A stretch of DNA of 64,000 nucleotides from contig NZ_AP025730.1 of NCBI RefSeq assembly GCF_023734135.1, positions 4,836,001 to 4,900,000 of the forward strand. The letters run 5' to 3'. Source of the stretch: Sphaerotilus microaerophilus. GTDB taxonomy: Bacteria; Pseudomonadota; Gammaproteobacteria; Burkholderiales; Burkholderiaceae_C. Both the position numbers and the translations under genes were made by a program. The notes under the pieces were generated by a model. That model did not search any database. It saw only the letters and a program-made list of their open reading frames with translations, and was not told the DNA's origin. This document shows, in pieces, positions 9,259 through 17,196 of this stretch (position 1 is the stretch's first letter; every line of letters begins with the position of its first letter).

Positions 9259-9834
9259 TCACTCGGCGCCGCGGGCCAGACGCTCGCTGCGCCAGTAGAC
9301 GTCGTCGCCGCCCAGCCCGTCCAGGTTGGCGCGGTTGAGCACGCGAGCCAGCACGAAGAGCAGGTCCGACAGCCGGTTCAGGTACAGCCGGGGGGCATCG
9401 TTGACCGCTTCGGCAGCGCCCAGGGTGACGACCGCCCGCTCGGCCCGCCGCGCCACGGTGCGGCAGACGTGCGCAATCGCCGCGCTGCGCGTACCCGCCG
9501 GCAGGATGAATTCCTGCAGCCGGGGCAGCGTACTGTTGTAGCGCTCCAACGCTTCATCGAGCGCGCCGACAGCGTCCGCCTTGAGCAGCTCGAAGCCGGG
9601 CACCGACAGCTCGCCGCCCAGGTTGAACAGCTCGTGCTGGATGGTGACCAGCAACTCGCGCACGTCGGCCGGCAGGGGCTCGGCCAGCAGCACGCCGAGG
9701 TTGGAATTGAGCTCATCGACGTCGCCGATGGCCTGGATGCGCAGGTGGTTCTTGGGCACGCGGCTGCCGTCACCGAGGCCGGTGCTGCCATCGTCGCCGG
9801 TGCGGGTGCTGATTTGAGTGAGTCGGTTTCCCAT
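9259..9834 (-). CDS. Corrinoid (cob(I)alamin) adenosyltransferase, PduO type
   Basis: 191 residues. The N-terminal ATP-binding signature [19 protein letters not shown] (about residues 10-28) and the helix-bundle motifs [13 protein letters not shown] and [14 protein letters not shown] identify the PduO-type family. The enzyme transfers the 5'-deoxyadenosyl group of ATP to reduced cobalamin, making coenzyme B12. No other cobalamin gene is nearby, so a salvage role or servicing of a B12-dependent mutase elsewhere is likely. It converges with the small gene at 8934-9239 (gap 19 bp) and is divergent from the SEC-C gene at 9916. Confidence 0.9.
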   Translation of the reverse strand: MGNRLTQISTRTGDDGSTGLGDGSRVPKNHLRIQAIGDVDELNSNLGVLLAEPLPADVRELLVTIQHELFNLGGELSVPGFELLKADAVGALDEALERYNSTLPRLQEFILPAGTRSAAIAHVCRTVARRAERAVVTLGAAEAVNDAPRLYLNRLSDLLFVLARVLNRANLDGLGGDDVYWRSERLARGAE

Positions 9835-9915
9835 GCCGCCATCCTAGCGCCGGCACAATCACGGGTCCTGCAAGGGTTACCGCTACCCGAATCGCCACAC
9901 AGACGAGCCGCCACG

Positions 9916-10683
9916 ATGTCCTCCATTCCCACCGACCTGAACGACGCGGAGATCCGCGAGCTCGACGACCTGCTGGCCGCGGTGCCCGAGCCGCTGGAGT
10001 CGCTCGACGTCGTCATGCTCGACGGCTACCTCTGCGGCGTGCTCTGCCAGCCCCTGCGCATCGAGCGCGACACCTGGTTGCCGCCCGCCTGCGACTGGAA
10101 CCTGGGCTCACAAGATGACGATGGCCGTGACCTCGGCCAGGTGCTGACGCCCGACACTGCCGGCTGGCATGAAGCCAAGCACGAGCGCCTGTGCACGCTG
10201 GTGCAAAAGCGCTTCGACGCGCTGCAGCACACCTTTATCGAGCAGGGCTGGTTCGACCCGCTGGTGATGGAACCCGACGACGAAGCCGGCCAGCCGCTCT
10301 CCGGCAAGGACGCCATCCAGGCGGCCCTGGCGCCCTGGGCGATCGGCTTCGAGCACGCGTTGAACCACTTCAACGCACTGGAAGATCTGAGTGCCCCCGA
10401 GGTGCCCGACCTGCTCGCCTGCGTGCGCCGCCACCTGCCCGAGCAGAGCGAGGACGAGCAGGCCTTCACCAAGGCGCTGGACCAGGAACATCCGCTGAAG
10501 TCGCTCGACGCCGCGATCGAGGACCTGGTCGGCAACGTCATCGAGCTGGCCGACCTGGCCCGCGCCGACATGGTCAAGGTGGCCACGGTGCGCCGCGACG
10601 GGCCCAAGGTCGGCCGCAACGAACCCTGCCCCTGCGGCAGCGGCAAGAAGTTCAAGCATTGCCATGGCAATCAGGAGGGCTGA
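9916..10683 (+). CDS. UPF0149 (YecA-like) protein with C-terminal SEC-C zinc motif
   Basis: 255 residues. The N-terminal UPF0149 domain begins [20 protein letters not shown] and includes LDGYLCGVL. The C-terminus ends in the SEC-C motif [19 protein letters not shown], which binds one zinc through CxC...CH. The same motif forms the C-terminus of SecA and mediates SecB/ribosome contacts there. The ATG at 9916 is chosen because it matches the conserved N-terminus; upstream open sequence overlaps the divergent adenosyltransferase. Function in this family is unclear; E. coli YecA interacts with the Sec/ribosome system. Confidence 0.85.
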   Translation: MSSIPTDLNDAEIRELDDLLAAVPEPLESLDVVMLDGYLCGVLCQPLRIERDTWLPPACDWNLGSQDDDGRDLGQVLTPDTAGWHEAKHERLCTLVQKRFDALQHTFIEQGWFDPLVMEPDDEAGQPLSGKDAIQAALAPWAIGFEHALNHFNALEDLSAPEVPDLLACVRRHLPEQSEDEQAFTKALDQEHPLKSLDAAIEDLVGNVIELADLARADMVKVATVRRDGPKVGRNEPCPCGSGKKFKHCHGNQEG

Positions 10684-10836
10684 AGCCCACCCGTCCTCAG
10701 CGGGGCGACATCAACGGCCGGTGAGGCGCCACGCACAGGGTGACACCTTGACGTGACTCAAGTGAATGCCCGACGCTGCTGCGAGACTGGCGGCCTTGTT
10801 CCTTCAAGGTCACAGACCGAACCCGCGGGGCCCTGC

Positions 10837-11256
10837 ATGAAGATCCTGGTGTGTGTGGATGGCAGCGAGTACACCAAGCGCATGGTGGCGTACTGGGCTG
10901 CCCATGACGAATGGCTGTCCGGGCACGATTTCACCGTGCTCACCGTCGTGCAGGCCCTGCCGCCGCGCGCCGCTGCAGTGCTGGACCGTGAGCTGTTGAA
11001 CGGGTACTACGCCGACGAGGGGGACAAGACCTTCAAGCCGATCCGGACCTTCCTGGACCGGCAGGGCATCGAGGCCACGTTCCTGAGCAAGACCGGCCCG
11101 GTGGCCGATGTGATCGCCCGCACGGCCACCGAGGGCGGATTCGACCTGATCATGATGGGCTCACACGGCCACTCCGAACTGGGCACGCTGGTGATGGGTT
11201 CGGTGGCCACGCGGGTGCTGGCCTCGTGCAAGACACCCGCCCTGATCGTCCGCTGA
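10837..11256 (+). CDS. Universal stress protein, UspA family
   Basis: 139 residues, starting MKILVCVDGSEYTKRMVAYW, with the second family block LIMMGSHGHSELGTLVMGSVATRVL near the C-terminus. GxxG...GS(V/T) is the ATP-binding type, suggesting a nucleotide-binding Usp rather than the UspA type that does not bind ATP. The internal ATG at 10837 is chosen because translation from it begins exactly at the conserved beta strand. An upstream GTG would add about 28 unrelated residues. It stands alone on its strand after a 150-bp gap. Confidence 0.85.
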   Translation: MKILVCVDGSEYTKRMVAYWAAHDEWLSGHDFTVLTVVQALPPRAAAVLDRELLNGYYADEGDKTFKPIRTFLDRQGIEATFLSKTGPVADVIARTATEGGFDLIMMGSHGHSELGTLVMGSVATRVLASCKTPALIVR

Positions 11257-11267
11257 CGCGGGGCGCG

Positions 11268-11516
11268 TCAGCGCGGCAGCTTGGCAGCGTCGGCCGGCTC
11301 GCCTCGGTGGGCGTCGGTGCCGGGCCCTTCGGCGGTTGACGCCGCTGCCCCACGCGCAAGCGCACTGGCGGCGGCCGACGCCGAGAGGCTCAGGTCAAGG
11401 CCGAAAGCGGTGCCGTAGTCGGCAAAGTCCGGTACGCGCCGAGCGTTCTGGCGCACTCGCGCGCCCGGCTTGAGGCGGCCCAGCCAATGGGTCCAGTGCT
11501 GCTGCTGCGTCGTCAT
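11268..11516 (-). CDS. Small conserved-looking hypothetical protein (82 residues)
   Basis: Starts MTTQQQHWTHWLGRLKPGAR and continues with a basic/aromatic segment (QNARRVPDFADYGTAFGLDL), then a low-complexity Ala/Ser tail. The first 45 residues look folded and are strongly codon-biased; the tail does not. No membrane segment or motif. Its ATG overlaps by 4 bases (ATGA) the stop of a coding-like frame that starts just after phoD, which suggests a coupled pair. It converges with the Usp gene (gap 11 bp). Function unknown. Confidence 0.5.
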   Translation of the reverse strand: MTTQQQHWTHWLGRLKPGARVRQNARRVPDFADYGTAFGLDLSLSASAAASALARGAAASTAEGPGTDAHRGEPADAAKLPR

Positions 11517-11647
11517 CGCGTTTGCTCCCAACCCGCGCTCGGGTGGCCCACCTCATCCCCGGTGGGCAGGCCCGGCTGGTGAGTCCAGCGGACCGGTTCA
11601 CCGGTGCCCGGATTCAGCGGCAGCTCGTCGGCAGGCAGCCGGGACAG
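11513..11647 (-). other. Coding-like open frame directly after phoD, no standard start codon
   Basis: On the minus strand, one base out of phase (+1) with phoD and beginning beside its stop, an open frame of about 44 codons ends in TGA at 11513-11515, overlapping the next ATG as ATGA. The peptide reads like a folded, Pro/Gly-rich segment (for example NPGTGEPVRWTHQPGLPTGD), and third positions are mostly G or C. No ATG, GTG or TTG begins it. Possibilities: a +1 frameshift extension of PhoD, a gene with a non-standard CTG start (two in-frame CTG codons at 11647 and 11638), or a decayed gene. Confidence 0.3.
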
Positions 11648-11648
11648 G

Positions 11649-13229
11649 TCAGCCTGGCTGCGGGCCGGCGCGCCCGGATTCGATCGCGAACACCGCCTGG
11701 GTATGCAGGCTGGCCCGCGCAGTCACCGGAAATGCCGTTGCTCTGGCGATACAGTGTAGCGAGTGTTTGTCGAGTTCGCACAACATGTAACCACGCTCGT
11801 CACTGCGAGCGTGGAGGATGTCGGGGTTGCTGCGGCGGATCAGCGCCATCGCGGCCTCCGACACCCCGCGTGAGCTGATCGAGCTGGTGACCAGTTCGCT
11901 GGCCACCACCGGCGAGCGAGCCTCATTGGGCTGCACACGCAGGTTCGCGGCAACGTGCCGGTGCACATCGCCGCCCAGCATCACGACATCGCGCAGCCCC
12001 GCATCGGCGATGCCCTGCAGCAGCCGCTGCCGAGCCGGCGCGTAGCCGTCCCAACCGTCCGAATACACCACGCGGCCTGCCGGCGTGTCGATGCCGCAGG
12101 GGCTCATCTGCGTGGCCTGGCCGACCAGCTTCCACGCCCTTGTGCTGGTGGCCAACCCCTGCCCCAGCCAACGCTCCTGGGCCAGCCCCAGCATGCTGCG
12201 CTGCGGCTGGCGCAGCTCGGCACAGTGCCACTGCAGGTGTCCCCCGGCGGTCCCTGGCTCGTTGCAGGCCTGGCCGCTGCGGTACTGGCGCGCGTCAACC
12301 GTCCACAGCTCGGCCAGTTGGCCCCAGGTGAAGCGGTCGTGCAGGCGCATCGCTGCCCCAGCGGGCTGCTGCGCCGGCAACAACGGCAGGTGTTCAAAGT
12401 ACGCTTGGTAGGCCGCAGCACGCATCGCGACGAACTCATGGGCAGGCAGGTCGCCGGTCCCCAGCGCCGCCGCGTAGTCGTTGCGCACCTCGTGGTCGTC
12501 CCAGGTGACGATCCACGGGTGAGCCGCATGGCAGGCCTGCAGATCCAGGTCGAGCTTGTAGGTGGCGTGGCGGGCACGGAAGGCGTCCAGCGTGCGGGGC
12601 TTCTCTGCCACCTCATGGGGCCGGATCAGGTAACGCGGGTTGCTCGAATCGTAGATGTAGTCACCGACGAACAGCACCACGTCCAGGTCCAGCCCGGCCA
12701 GTTCGCGGTGGGCCGCATAGTGGCCCTGTTCGTAGTGCTGGCAGGACGCCAGGGCCAGGCGCAGCCGGGCGGGCTGGGCATCCTCGGCCGGCGCGGTGCG
12801 CGTGCGGCCGGTCGCACTCACGGCATCCCCCACCATGAAGCGGTAGTGGTACGCCCGGGCGCTGTCCAGGCTGCCGACCGGCACACGCTCGCTGTGGGCC
12901 AACGCCGCCTGCGCCAGCACGGTTCCCTCGCGCAGGCCACGGCTGAAGAGCCGATCCTCGGCCAGTTGCCAGCGCACCTCCACCGGCACGGGATCCAGGC
13001 CCCCTCCTGGCTGGAGCGGCTGTGGCGCCAGGCGCGTCCAGAGCACGACACTGTGCGGACGCGGCTGCCCGCTGGCCACGCCCAGGGTGAAGGGGTTAGA
13101 GGTGAAGCGTGGCCGCGTCGCACCCGCGGCCGCTGCCGCATCAGGTACAGCCGCAAACACGCGCCGGGCGGCCAATGCAACCGCCATGCTGGATAGGCCC
13201 GCGAGCCAGGAACGACGATTCAACGACAT
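11649..13229 (-). CDS. phoD: PhoD-type alkaline phosphatase / phosphodiesterase
   Basis: 526 residues. The N-terminus has a twin-arginine signal (NRRSWLAG, residues 4-11, then a hydrophobic stretch ending ARRVFA), so the protein should be exported folded by Tat. Then an N-terminal PhoD domain (FTLGVASGQPRPHSVVLWTR) and the metallophosphatase core: VLFVGDYIYDSS, VTWDDHEVRNDY and MLGGDVHRHVAAN supply the Asp/His metal ligands. The family hydrolyses phosphate mono- and diesters with Ca/Fe and is usually induced by phosphate starvation; no Pho box could be confidently read. The C-terminal AVFAIESGRAG looks like a normal end. Confidence 0.92.
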   Translation of the reverse strand: MSLNRRSWLAGLSSMAVALAARRVFAAVPDAAAAAGATRPRFTSNPFTLGVASGQPRPHSVVLWTRLAPQPLQPGGGLDPVPVEVRWQLAEDRLFSRGLREGTVLAQAALAHSERVPVGSLDSARAYHYRFMVGDAVSATGRTRTAPAEDAQPARLRLALASCQHYEQGHYAAHRELAGLDLDVVLFVGDYIYDSSNPRYLIRPHEVAEKPRTLDAFRARHATYKLDLDLQACHAAHPWIVTWDDHEVRNDYAAALGTGDLPAHEFVAMRAAAYQAYFEHLPLLPAQQPAGAAMRLHDRFTWGQLAELWTVDARQYRSGQACNEPGTAGGHLQWHCAELRQPQRSMLGLAQERWLGQGLATSTRAWKLVGQATQMSPCGIDTPAGRVVYSDGWDGYAPARQRLLQGIADAGLRDVVMLGGDVHRHVAANLRVQPNEARSPVVASELVTSSISSRGVSEAAMALIRRSNPDILHARSDERGYMLCELDKHSLHCIARATAFPVTARASLHTQAVFAIESGRAGPQPG

Positions 13230-13355
13230 CGGGCGCGGATCATAGGAGCCATCACCCTGGCTCAGCAGGATCCCCGGGAGGGGTGCATCAGCCCAAATTC
13301 ATGACGGAATGCACACTCGGCCTCCACCTTCTTGGGGATGGGCGTTTTGTGTAAA

Positions 13356-13541
13356 CAACCATAAAGTCGTGGTTGAGAGCTGTCACGCGGAACCCGATCA
13401 TGTGACGCGAGCCCGACCCGCCGCCGCGAGGAACAAGAACCAGTATCAAACTGTGGCAACGGTCGGGGGGACGTCCGGATCCCAGCAACGTTCATCACTG
13501 AACGTCCATTGGCCCACCCTCCCGGGTGGGCCGATTTTTTT
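13356..13541 (+). ncRNA. Candidate structured RNA between phoD and a beta-barrel gene
   Basis: The 323-bp gap 13230-13552 holds no convincing gene but three hairpins: CAACCA/TGGTTG (13356-13361 with 13370-13375), ACGTTCA/TGAACGT (13488-13494 with 13499-13505) and a strong terminator at 13511-13541 oriented for the plus strand. No plus-strand protein gene precedes the terminator, since phoD starts leftwards at 13229. The simplest reading is a small RNA transcribed rightwards. No clear promoter is seen, so the 5' end is a guess. Confidence 0.3.
13511..13541 (+). terminator. Rho-independent terminator without a plus-strand gene
   Basis: Perfect 9-bp stem GGCCCACCC/GGGTGGGCC (13511-13519 with 13524-13532), 4-nt loop, then GA and seven T. 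The T run is on the plus strand, so it cannot efficiently serve the minus-strand barrel gene, whose coding region ends at 13553. Confidence 0.75.
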
Positions 13542-13552
13542 CTGGCGTCAGA

Positions 13553-14713
13553 TCAGAACGAGACGCGCAGGCCGGCGCTGACGAAGCCATAGCGCTGCGA
13601 GAAGCGGCTGGCCGTGAGCGTGTTGTAGGCCAGCGGCAGCTCACCCAGCCACTGATGCTGCATGTATTGCCCCCGCAACAGCCACTGCATGCCGGCCAGT
13701 GGAGACCAGCCCAACTCGCCGATCAGCGTGTGGTTGAGGTCGTACACCACCCCGCCGCGGCTGGTCACGAGAGCGTCGATGCCCTCGCGCCGCCAGCGCT
13801 GGTACTCGTAGCCCAGGGCCAGGGTCCAGTCCCCCTCGCTCAGGCGCACCGAGCCGCCCAGGTGCGCAAAGCGGGCTCGGTAGGTAGTCTCGGCCTGGGC
13901 GTCGTAGGGCAGCACCCGGTTCGGGATGACGAAGATCAGGGCGTCCTGGCAACCCGCGTCCGGGGTGGCGACCAGCCGCTCACGCCCGAAGTCGAGTTGA
14001 AAGCTGCAGCCGGCCACGGTCGAGCGCGCCGCCACGCCGTCGTTGCGCACCCGGCTCGTGCCGGCCCCGGCAAAGCCGGACCAACGCAAGCCCAGCGCCT
14101 GGCGGCTGCCGATCAGGTCCAGTTGCCACTGCCGGTCGCGCGCACGACGGATCTGCAGGTCGGTAAGTTCGGCCGACAGCCCATCCACGTTCAGGCTGCC
14201 GGCGGTGCGGCGCGTCAGCAGGGGTGCGCTGTTGCCCCAGGCAGAAGCGCGCAGCGCCCAGGCACCCTGCGCGCTCGAACCTGCATCGCTAGCACCGAGG
14301 CGCACCTGCACCGCCCCCTGCCAGCTGCGCAGCGGGTGGGTGTCACCGCGGTCCTGCAGCGCGCGCCGCCATCCAGTGAACTCGCCCTGCCAGGCCCCCC
14401 AGCCCAGCCGCGCGCGCCAGTGGTTGCCGTGGTAGTCCCCCACGGCCGTGCCGGCGTAGGGCGAGCGGTCACGCAGGCCCAGCACATCGACGCGGTCGTT
14501 GGCGATGTCGCGATCCAGCTCCAGGTCCAGGCCTGGCACCTCGCCCCCCACGGAGGGCAGGGCGAAGGCGCTGCCCGTTCGAGCGGCAGGCAGGGCACTG
14601 AGCAGGGCATCGCCGGGCGCGGATTGCGCCGGAAGGCCCACCAACCCCAGGCTGGCCACGGCGATGGAGGCCGTGGCCCGGCGCCGCCATGGCGCCACAC
14701 GATCAACATGCAA
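13553..14713 (-). CDS. Predicted outer-membrane beta-barrel protein
   Basis: 386 residues. An N-terminal hydrophobic segment ending PAQSA is a likely Sec signal. The rest alternates polar and hydrophobic residues in short strands rich in Tyr, Trp, Gly and Arg (for example WRARLGWGAWQGEFTGW and YGFVSAGLRVSF), and the final residue is Phe, as needed by the BAM machinery. Two cysteines (near AGCSFQLDFG and DAGCQDAL) may form a disulfide. It begins 15 bp after the stop of the lipoprotein gene at 14729-16315 and is surely in the same operon. The family is not recognised; pore or assembly roles are guesses. Confidence 0.7.
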   Translation of the reverse strand: MHVDRVAPWRRRATASIAVASLGLVGLPAQSAPGDALLSALPAARTGSAFALPSVGGEVPGLDLELDRDIANDRVDVLGLRDRSPYAGTAVGDYHGNHWRARLGWGAWQGEFTGWRRALQDRGDTHPLRSWQGAVQVRLGASDAGSSAQGAWALRASAWGNSAPLLTRRTAGSLNVDGLSAELTDLQIRRARDRQWQLDLIGSRQALGLRWSGFAGAGTSRVRNDGVAARSTVAGCSFQLDFGRERLVATPDAGCQDALIFVIPNRVLPYDAQAETTYRARFAHLGGSVRLSEGDWTLALGYEYQRWRREGIDALVTSRGGVVYDLNHTLIGELGWSPLAGMQWLLRGQYMQHQWLGELPLAYNTLTASRFSQRYGFVSAGLRVSF

Positions 14714-14728
14714 GATCAGGCCGCCCCA

Positions 14729-16315
14729 TCAGAAGGTGAGCGTGCCCGTCACCGCCGTGCCGTTGACGCGGTAGGCGCCACGGTGGCTGCTGGTTTCACC
14801 AGGGATCTTCACCGCCACGCGGCCGACCGAGAAGCGGGTGGCGTCCGCATGGCGCAGGTCGAGCTCGCCGACCACCAGGCGCACCTTGAAGGTGCCCTTG
14901 GCGGTGAGCAGCTTGTCGAGCAGTTCGGTATCAGCGGGGAACTTGCCCTTCATCTTGGTGGCCAGCGCCTGCAGGTCCAGGCCAATGCCACTGGAGGTGC
15001 TGGTCAGCAGCGAGGCATCGAGGTCGGTGAAGCCGTTGCGCCCGGTGCCGATCTCGATCCCGCTGGCCGAGCGGGCGTAGAAGTAGAGCTTGGCATTGCT
15101 GCCGATGCTGGCGCTGACGACGCCGGTGCTGCTGTCGCGCCTGAGCGTCACGCGGTCGAGCGCCACCTGCAGCAGGCGGCTGCCGTCGTCCTGCTCCACC
15201 TGAAGGGCCAGCGCGATGCGGTCACCGTGGCGTGGCAGTGCCAGCGGCTTGGCCTGCACCGGCAGGATGAGCTGCTTGAGCGCGCCCAGCGTGGTGCTGC
15301 TCAGGTCGATGCCGGTGCCGAACTGCGCCAGCGAGTAGCTGGTGGCCACCGAATCGCCACCGACGATCGTGAACTGGTCGTCCTTGGCGTAGACGTACTG
15401 CGGCTGGCGCGCCTCGCCGCCGCGGCAGCGGCCACGCGCCTCGGTGACGCGATCGGCGTCTTCCAGGTCGGTCTCGGAAATGATGCCCTTGACCGACCCG
15501 TTGTTCAGGTCATCGTGCGCCGCGTCATAGCTGCCGCGGCCATGCACGGTGCGCGCCAGCGTGGAGATGCCGTCGCGGGCGATCTTGGCGGCATTGGCCT
15601 TGGCGGCATCGGACCACACGCTGCTGTCCACGGTCGCAAAGGCCTGCTTGGACGCCTCCTCCACGAGGTCGTCCAGCGCGGTACCGGTGTCGTCGAAGAC
15701 ATTGCTCACCGAAGTGGCCTGGGCCTTGGCGACCAGCCCCGCCACCGCGGCCTGGAAGGCGGCCTGCGGATCGCCGCCGGTGGATTCGACGATGTCGGCG
15801 ATGTCGTTCAGGATCTTCATCACCGCGGCGGCGCTGCCAGCGCGGCTGCCGTCCAGGGTGGGATCGAAGGTCGCGGGGTCGATGCCGGACAAGCCCAGCT
15901 TGGCGAGCACCGCCTTGAAGTCGTCCAGGGTCAGGCCGCTGTCGAGCCACATCGTCGTGAAGGGCGACACCACCGCGGAGCCGGCGTGGGCGCGGAACTT
16001 TGCCTTGGGCGCCTTCATCAGCGTGAGGTCGTAGCCGGTGCCGGCCACCGACACCACCGCCGCGGTGCAGGCCGGGCTGAAGGTGAAGGCACCGTTGGCG
16101 TCGGTGCTGACGCTGGCCTCGCCCTCGTCGAGGTTGCCGTTGCCATTGCTGTCGCAGAAGACGGTGGCATCGGCCACGCGGTCATCGACCAGCACGCCGC
16201 TGCTGGAGGTCGTCGGCGCCGGGCCGTCGGACGAGGCAGAGCCCCCGCCACCACAGGCGGTGAGACCGAAGGCGACAAGCAGGGCAGCAGGGAGGGCGCG
16301 CAGTGGGGACATCAA
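14729..16315 (-). CDS. Large lipoprotein with Ca-loop-like N-terminal domain
   Basis: 528 residues. The signal peptide ends in the lipobox LTAC (residues 18-21), then a Gly/Ser linker. Residues about 40-80 contain DSNGNGNLDEGEASVSTDANG, an EF-hand-like or SdrD-B-type loop followed by a beta strand, typical of proteobacterial surface lipoproteins with a carboxypeptidase-regulatory-like fold. The middle is helical (residues about 110-260). The C-terminal third is beta-rich and ends RVNGTAVTGTLTF. It is co-directional with the beta-barrel gene 15 bp downstream, so the two probably act together at the outer membrane. Function unknown. Confidence 0.75.
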   Translation of the reverse strand: MMSPLRALPAALLVAFGLTACGGGGSASSDGPAPTTSSSGVLVDDRVADATVFCDSNGNGNLDEGEASVSTDANGAFTFSPACTAAVVSVAGTGYDLTLMKAPKAKFRAHAGSAVVSPFTTMWLDSGLTLDDFKAVLAKLGLSGIDPATFDPTLDGSRAGSAAAVMKILNDIADIVESTGGDPQAAFQAAVAGLVAKAQATSVSNVFDDTGTALDDLVEEASKQAFATVDSSVWSDAAKANAAKIARDGISTLARTVHGRGSYDAAHDDLNNGSVKGIISETDLEDADRVTEARGRCRGGEARQPQYVYAKDDQFTIVGGDSVATSYSLAQFGTGIDLSSTTLGALKQLILPVQAKPLALPRHGDRIALALQVEQDDGSRLLQVALDRVTLRRDSSTGVVSASIGSNAKLYFYARSASGIEIGTGRNGFTDLDASLLTSTSSGIGLDLQALATKMKGKFPADTELLDKLLTAKGTFKVRLVVGELDLRHADATRFSVGRVAVKIPGETSSHRGAYRVNGTAVTGTLTF

Positions 16316-16647
16316 GGAACTCCTGATTCGTGGGCTGGCTTCGCCAGGGAGGCGAGGCCACAGCCTCGGGTGTCATCGGCGGCGCCCAGTCATACAGGAG
16401 GGCGCCAGATCGGCTGGCGGTCAATTTAGGCGCTCCGCATCCCCTGTGCGCGGGCGCATCCCTTGAAAATGTGATTTCTTCCCATTTCAATGCAAGCAAA
16501 GTACTCAGACATCTGCAGCCGGTATCGGACATGGCTGGATGCAACCCGGCGGGCCTGCACGCCACCCACGGGCAACGGCGGCGGGCGGCTACAGTACTGG
16601 CCTCCCCTGCTTGGCCGGCCGCGTGCCGCCGCCGCTCCCGCTCCACG
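16316..16647. other. Intergenic region with divergent promoters (lipoprotein operon / lspA)
   Basis: A 332-bp stretch without a credible gene. It contains a locally AT-richer patch (about 16465-16505) on the lipoprotein side; read on the minus strand this holds TTGCAT and CATTTT about 18 bp apart, a weak sigma-70-like candidate. I see no hairpin-T terminator or repeat. The lspA side is GC-rich with no clear promoter. Confidence 0.35.
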
Positions 16648-17178
16648 ATGGCCACCAAGAAGTCCCGCTCCCCCTCTGCCCCGAACCGCCCCAGCCTGAC
16701 CACCTGGCTCTCGCTGGCGCTGCTGGTCATCCTGCTGGACCAGCTGACCAAGGTGCTGATCGTGGGGCGCTTCGCCTACGGCGACAGCGTGCTCGTGACC
16801 GACTGGTTCAACCTCGTGCGGGTGCACAACACCGGCGCCGCCTTCAGCTTCCTGGCGCAGGCTGCAGGCTGGCAGCGCTGGTTCTTCGTCGTGCTGGGCG
16901 TGGGCGCCTCGGCGATGTTCATCTGGATGCTGCGCAGCCACGCCGGACAGAAGCTGTTCAGCTTCGCGGTGGCGATGCTGCTGGGCGGCGCGATTGGCAA
17001 CGTGATCGACCGGCTCTGGCATGGCTACGTGGTGGACTTCCTGCAGTTCCACTGGGGCTTCCTGGCGCCGCTGTTCTCGGGCGGCTACTTCCCGGCCTTC
17101 AACCTGGCCGACAGCGCCATCACGCTGGGCGCGGTCTGCCTGATCCTCGACGAGCTGCTGCGCGTGCGGCGCGGCTGA
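16648..17178 (+). CDS. lspA: Lipoprotein signal peptidase (signal peptidase II)
   Basis: 176 residues, four membrane helices. The two catalytic aspartates lie in the conserved blocks [20 protein letters not shown] and [15 protein letters not shown]. Cleaves the signal peptide of diacylglyceryl-modified prolipoproteins in the inner membrane. The ATG at 16648 gives an N-terminal basic, Ser-rich tail of about 18 residues before the first helix. Upstream in-frame starts would add unrelated sequence. It precedes ubiB by 18 bp. In many proteobacteria lspA sits next to ileS; that link is absent here. Confidence 0.94.
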   Translation: MATKKSRSPSAPNRPSLTTWLSLALLVILLDQLTKVLIVGRFAYGDSVLVTDWFNLVRVHNTGAAFSFLAQAAGWQRWFFVVLGVGASAMFIWMLRSHAGQKLFSFAVAMLLGGAIGNVIDRLWHGYVVDFLQFHWGFLAPLFSGGYFPAFNLADSAITLGAVCLILDELLRVRRG

Positions 17179-17196
17179 CACGGCAGGTCACGCCCC

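Noticed and set aside
13309..13581. A 90-codon plus-strand ORF in the gap after phoD
   Set aside because: It runs through the terminator stem and T run and into the antisense of the next gene; a structured RNA explains the region better.
13526..16429. A 967-codon open frame on the plus strand opposite the barrel and lipoprotein genes
   Set aside because: Low-complexity His/Gln/Arg/Ala composition typical of the antisense of high-GC genes. The minus-strand genes have a signal peptide, a lipobox and a barrel C-terminus.
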